Part shown: positions 6,144-7,019 of the stretch, piece after piece | How the letters are laid out: every line of letters begins with the position of its first letter | Position numbering within the stretch: the stretch's first letter is position 1 | NCBI GenBank assembly: GCA_030624805.1 | Contig: JAUXJL010000104.1 | Span: 1 to 7,019, forward strand | Length of the DNA stretch: 7,019 bases | Origin: Acidimicrobiia bacterium | GTDB lineage: Bacteria; Actinomycetota; Acidimicrobiia; Spongiisociales; SHLN01 | Reading direction: 5' to 3' | Position numbers and translations under genes: made by a program | Notes under the pieces: generated by a model | What the model saw: the letters and a program-made list of their open reading frames with translations, nothing else | Told to the model about the DNA's origin: nothing | The model's database searches: none

Positions 6144-7019
6144 TCAGGTGCTGGCTTGGCCCCGTCGGACACCGGCGGCCCGTTTGAGCACCGCAAACCA
6201 GAAAGAAGCCCCCATCGATAGAGCGGCTGCGGTAATACCCCAACCTGTGACCGAAGCCACCGCCCCACCGAAAGTCTCGAAGCCACATCTCACGCTGCTT
6301 GGCCCGTCGTCGTCGGTAACCGTGCACTCTCGCCACCAGATCGGAAGATCGGTGTCGAGCAGAGCCCCCACCTGGTCCTCGATACACTCGCGATCTGTAC
6401 AACTTTCAACGTCGCCGATTGTGGCGCTTCCTTGCTCGGCGAGTTGCACTACCGCGTGGCGGACGATGTCGTTTTTGTAGAGTTCGGTTGTCACTCCGAT
6501 TGCGCTGACGTTGAAGAGCCCGGCCACTACCAATCCGTACACGGCCAGCACCAGGCGCGTCCGTTTCTTGTACCAGTCAGATACCCGCTGCATACGCGTA
6601 TCGAACCAGTCCTCGATTGCGTTGCGGAACGCGACCAGATCTTCACCGGCTTCCTCATACAGGAGCTCGAACTGTCTTCGAAGAGCCGGCGGCAGCTCAG
6701 CGATCTTGTCGCCAATCTGGTCCCACTGGGGCGTCCCCACTTCGTCGTCTGCCCGTGGCGTCAGGAGATCCACCACCGCCCGAGCAAACTCTCGGTTGGG
6801 AATGTGGTGGACCCTGGTCTGATCGCCGGGCCGGGCCGGGTCGAGGCTCTTGATGATCGGATGATCGAGCAGTTGGGTGACACCGAGCGGAGTGGGGGCG
6901 GAGTTGTCCGGCGCAGCAGATGAGCGGTCCGGGGCATCGCCCAGGACGACTCCTGATCTGGTTGACTGAAACGGCGTGTTCCCGCCTTCGAGAATCTGAC
7001 CGATCGACTTCCACAGGGC
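6144..7019 (-). CDS. Two-helix membrane protein of unknown function, 5' end beyond window edge
   Basis: The minus-strand frame is open from the right edge (7019) to the TGA at 6146-6144 (291 residues); I read every codon from 6777 to 7019 and found no stop. The GTG at 6776 is therefore probably internal. Numbered from the edge, the segment shows LDHPIIKSL at 51-59, IPNREFARAVVDLL at 73-86, an amphipathic region, then IEDWFDTRMQRVSDWYKKRT at 135-154 directly before a membrane helix at about 155-176 (LVLAVYGLVVAGLFNVSAI). A soluble loop with four Cys (207, 212, 232, 245) follows, then a second helix at about 253-277 ending in SMGASFWFAVLK and a short basic tail. I recall a family of bacterial membrane proteins with matching HPLIKGL, IPxRxFAxALLD, IExWFDxxMxRVSGWYKRRT and GAxFWFDLLNK blocks, function unknown. 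An N-terminal helix is expected outside the window. It converges with the cupin gene. Confidence 0.8.
   Translation of the reverse strand, partial: ALWKSIGQILEGGNTPFQSTRSGVVLGDAPDRSSAAPDNSAPTPLGVTQLLDHPIIKSLDPARPGDQTRVHHIPNREFARAVVDLLTPRADDEVGTPQWDQIGDKIAELPPALRRQFELLYEEAGEDLVAFRNAIEDWFDTRMQRVSDWYKKRTRLVLAVYGLVVAGLFNVSAIGVTTELYKNDIVRHAVVQLAEQGSATIGDVESCTDRECIEDQVGALLDTDLPIWWRECTVTDDDGPSSVRCGFETFGGAVASVTGWGITAAALSMGASFWFAVLKRAAGVRRGQAST

Noticed and set aside
5623..6402. 259-codon minus-strand frame opposite the small protein and cupin
   Set aside because: It overlaps three better-supported genes and gives an Arg-rich product without recognisable motifs.
6432..6923. 163-codon plus-strand frame at the right end
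   Set aside because: Antisense to the membrane-protein gene, whose conserved-looking blocks and two hydrophobic helices make it the real coding strand.

Overview
The window is GC-rich bacterial DNA with few recognisable Shine-Dalgarno sequences, GTG/TTG starts and TAnnnT boxes lying just upstream of start codons. Together with the protein types (an actinobacterial-style alpha/beta-hydrolase + cyclase fusion, an NHLRC2-like thioredoxin/NHL lipoprotein and a PFOR-type 2-oxoacid oxidoreductase), this suggests a high-GC actinobacterium, possibly Acidimicrobiia. That placement is inference; there is no rRNA or marker gene to settle it. No tRNA, rRNA, CRISPR array, transposase or integrase was seen.

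Layout. (1) 1-1623, plus strand: the C-terminal 540 residues of a pyruvate:ferredoxin-oxidoreductase-like enzyme, cut by the left edge. (2) 1624-1969: a non-coding stretch holding a 42-bp tandem repeat with three copies of a perfect 7-bp inverted repeat, a candidate promoter and a leader stem-loop. (3) 1970-3322, plus: a class III nucleotide cyclase fused to an alpha/beta-hydrolase fold whose catalytic triad appears to be lost. (4) 3323-3488: a strong hairpin and a candidate promoter. (5) 3489-5549, plus: a predicted lipoprotein with a thioredoxin domain (CINC), a six-repeat NHL propeller and a C-terminal beta domain with a second Cys pair. (6) 5588-6138, plus: a tightly coupled pair, a 90-aa conserved hypothetical protein and a small cupin, probably starting from a leaderless transcript. 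(7) 6144-7019, minus: a membrane protein of unknown function whose frame stays open to the right edge, so the gene is longer than its first internal start codon suggests.

The genes look like independent transcription units, except for the two-gene coupled pair. No single pathway joins them. The central carbon/electron-transfer enzyme, the second-messenger sensor-like fusion and the envelope thiol-redox lipoprotein fit a free-living bacterium with low-potential metabolism. I do not see a convincing new multi-gene system. The best leads are the triad-less hydrolase-cyclase, the palindromic tandem repeat, the variant architecture of the oxidoreductase and the uncharacterised small-protein/cupin pair.
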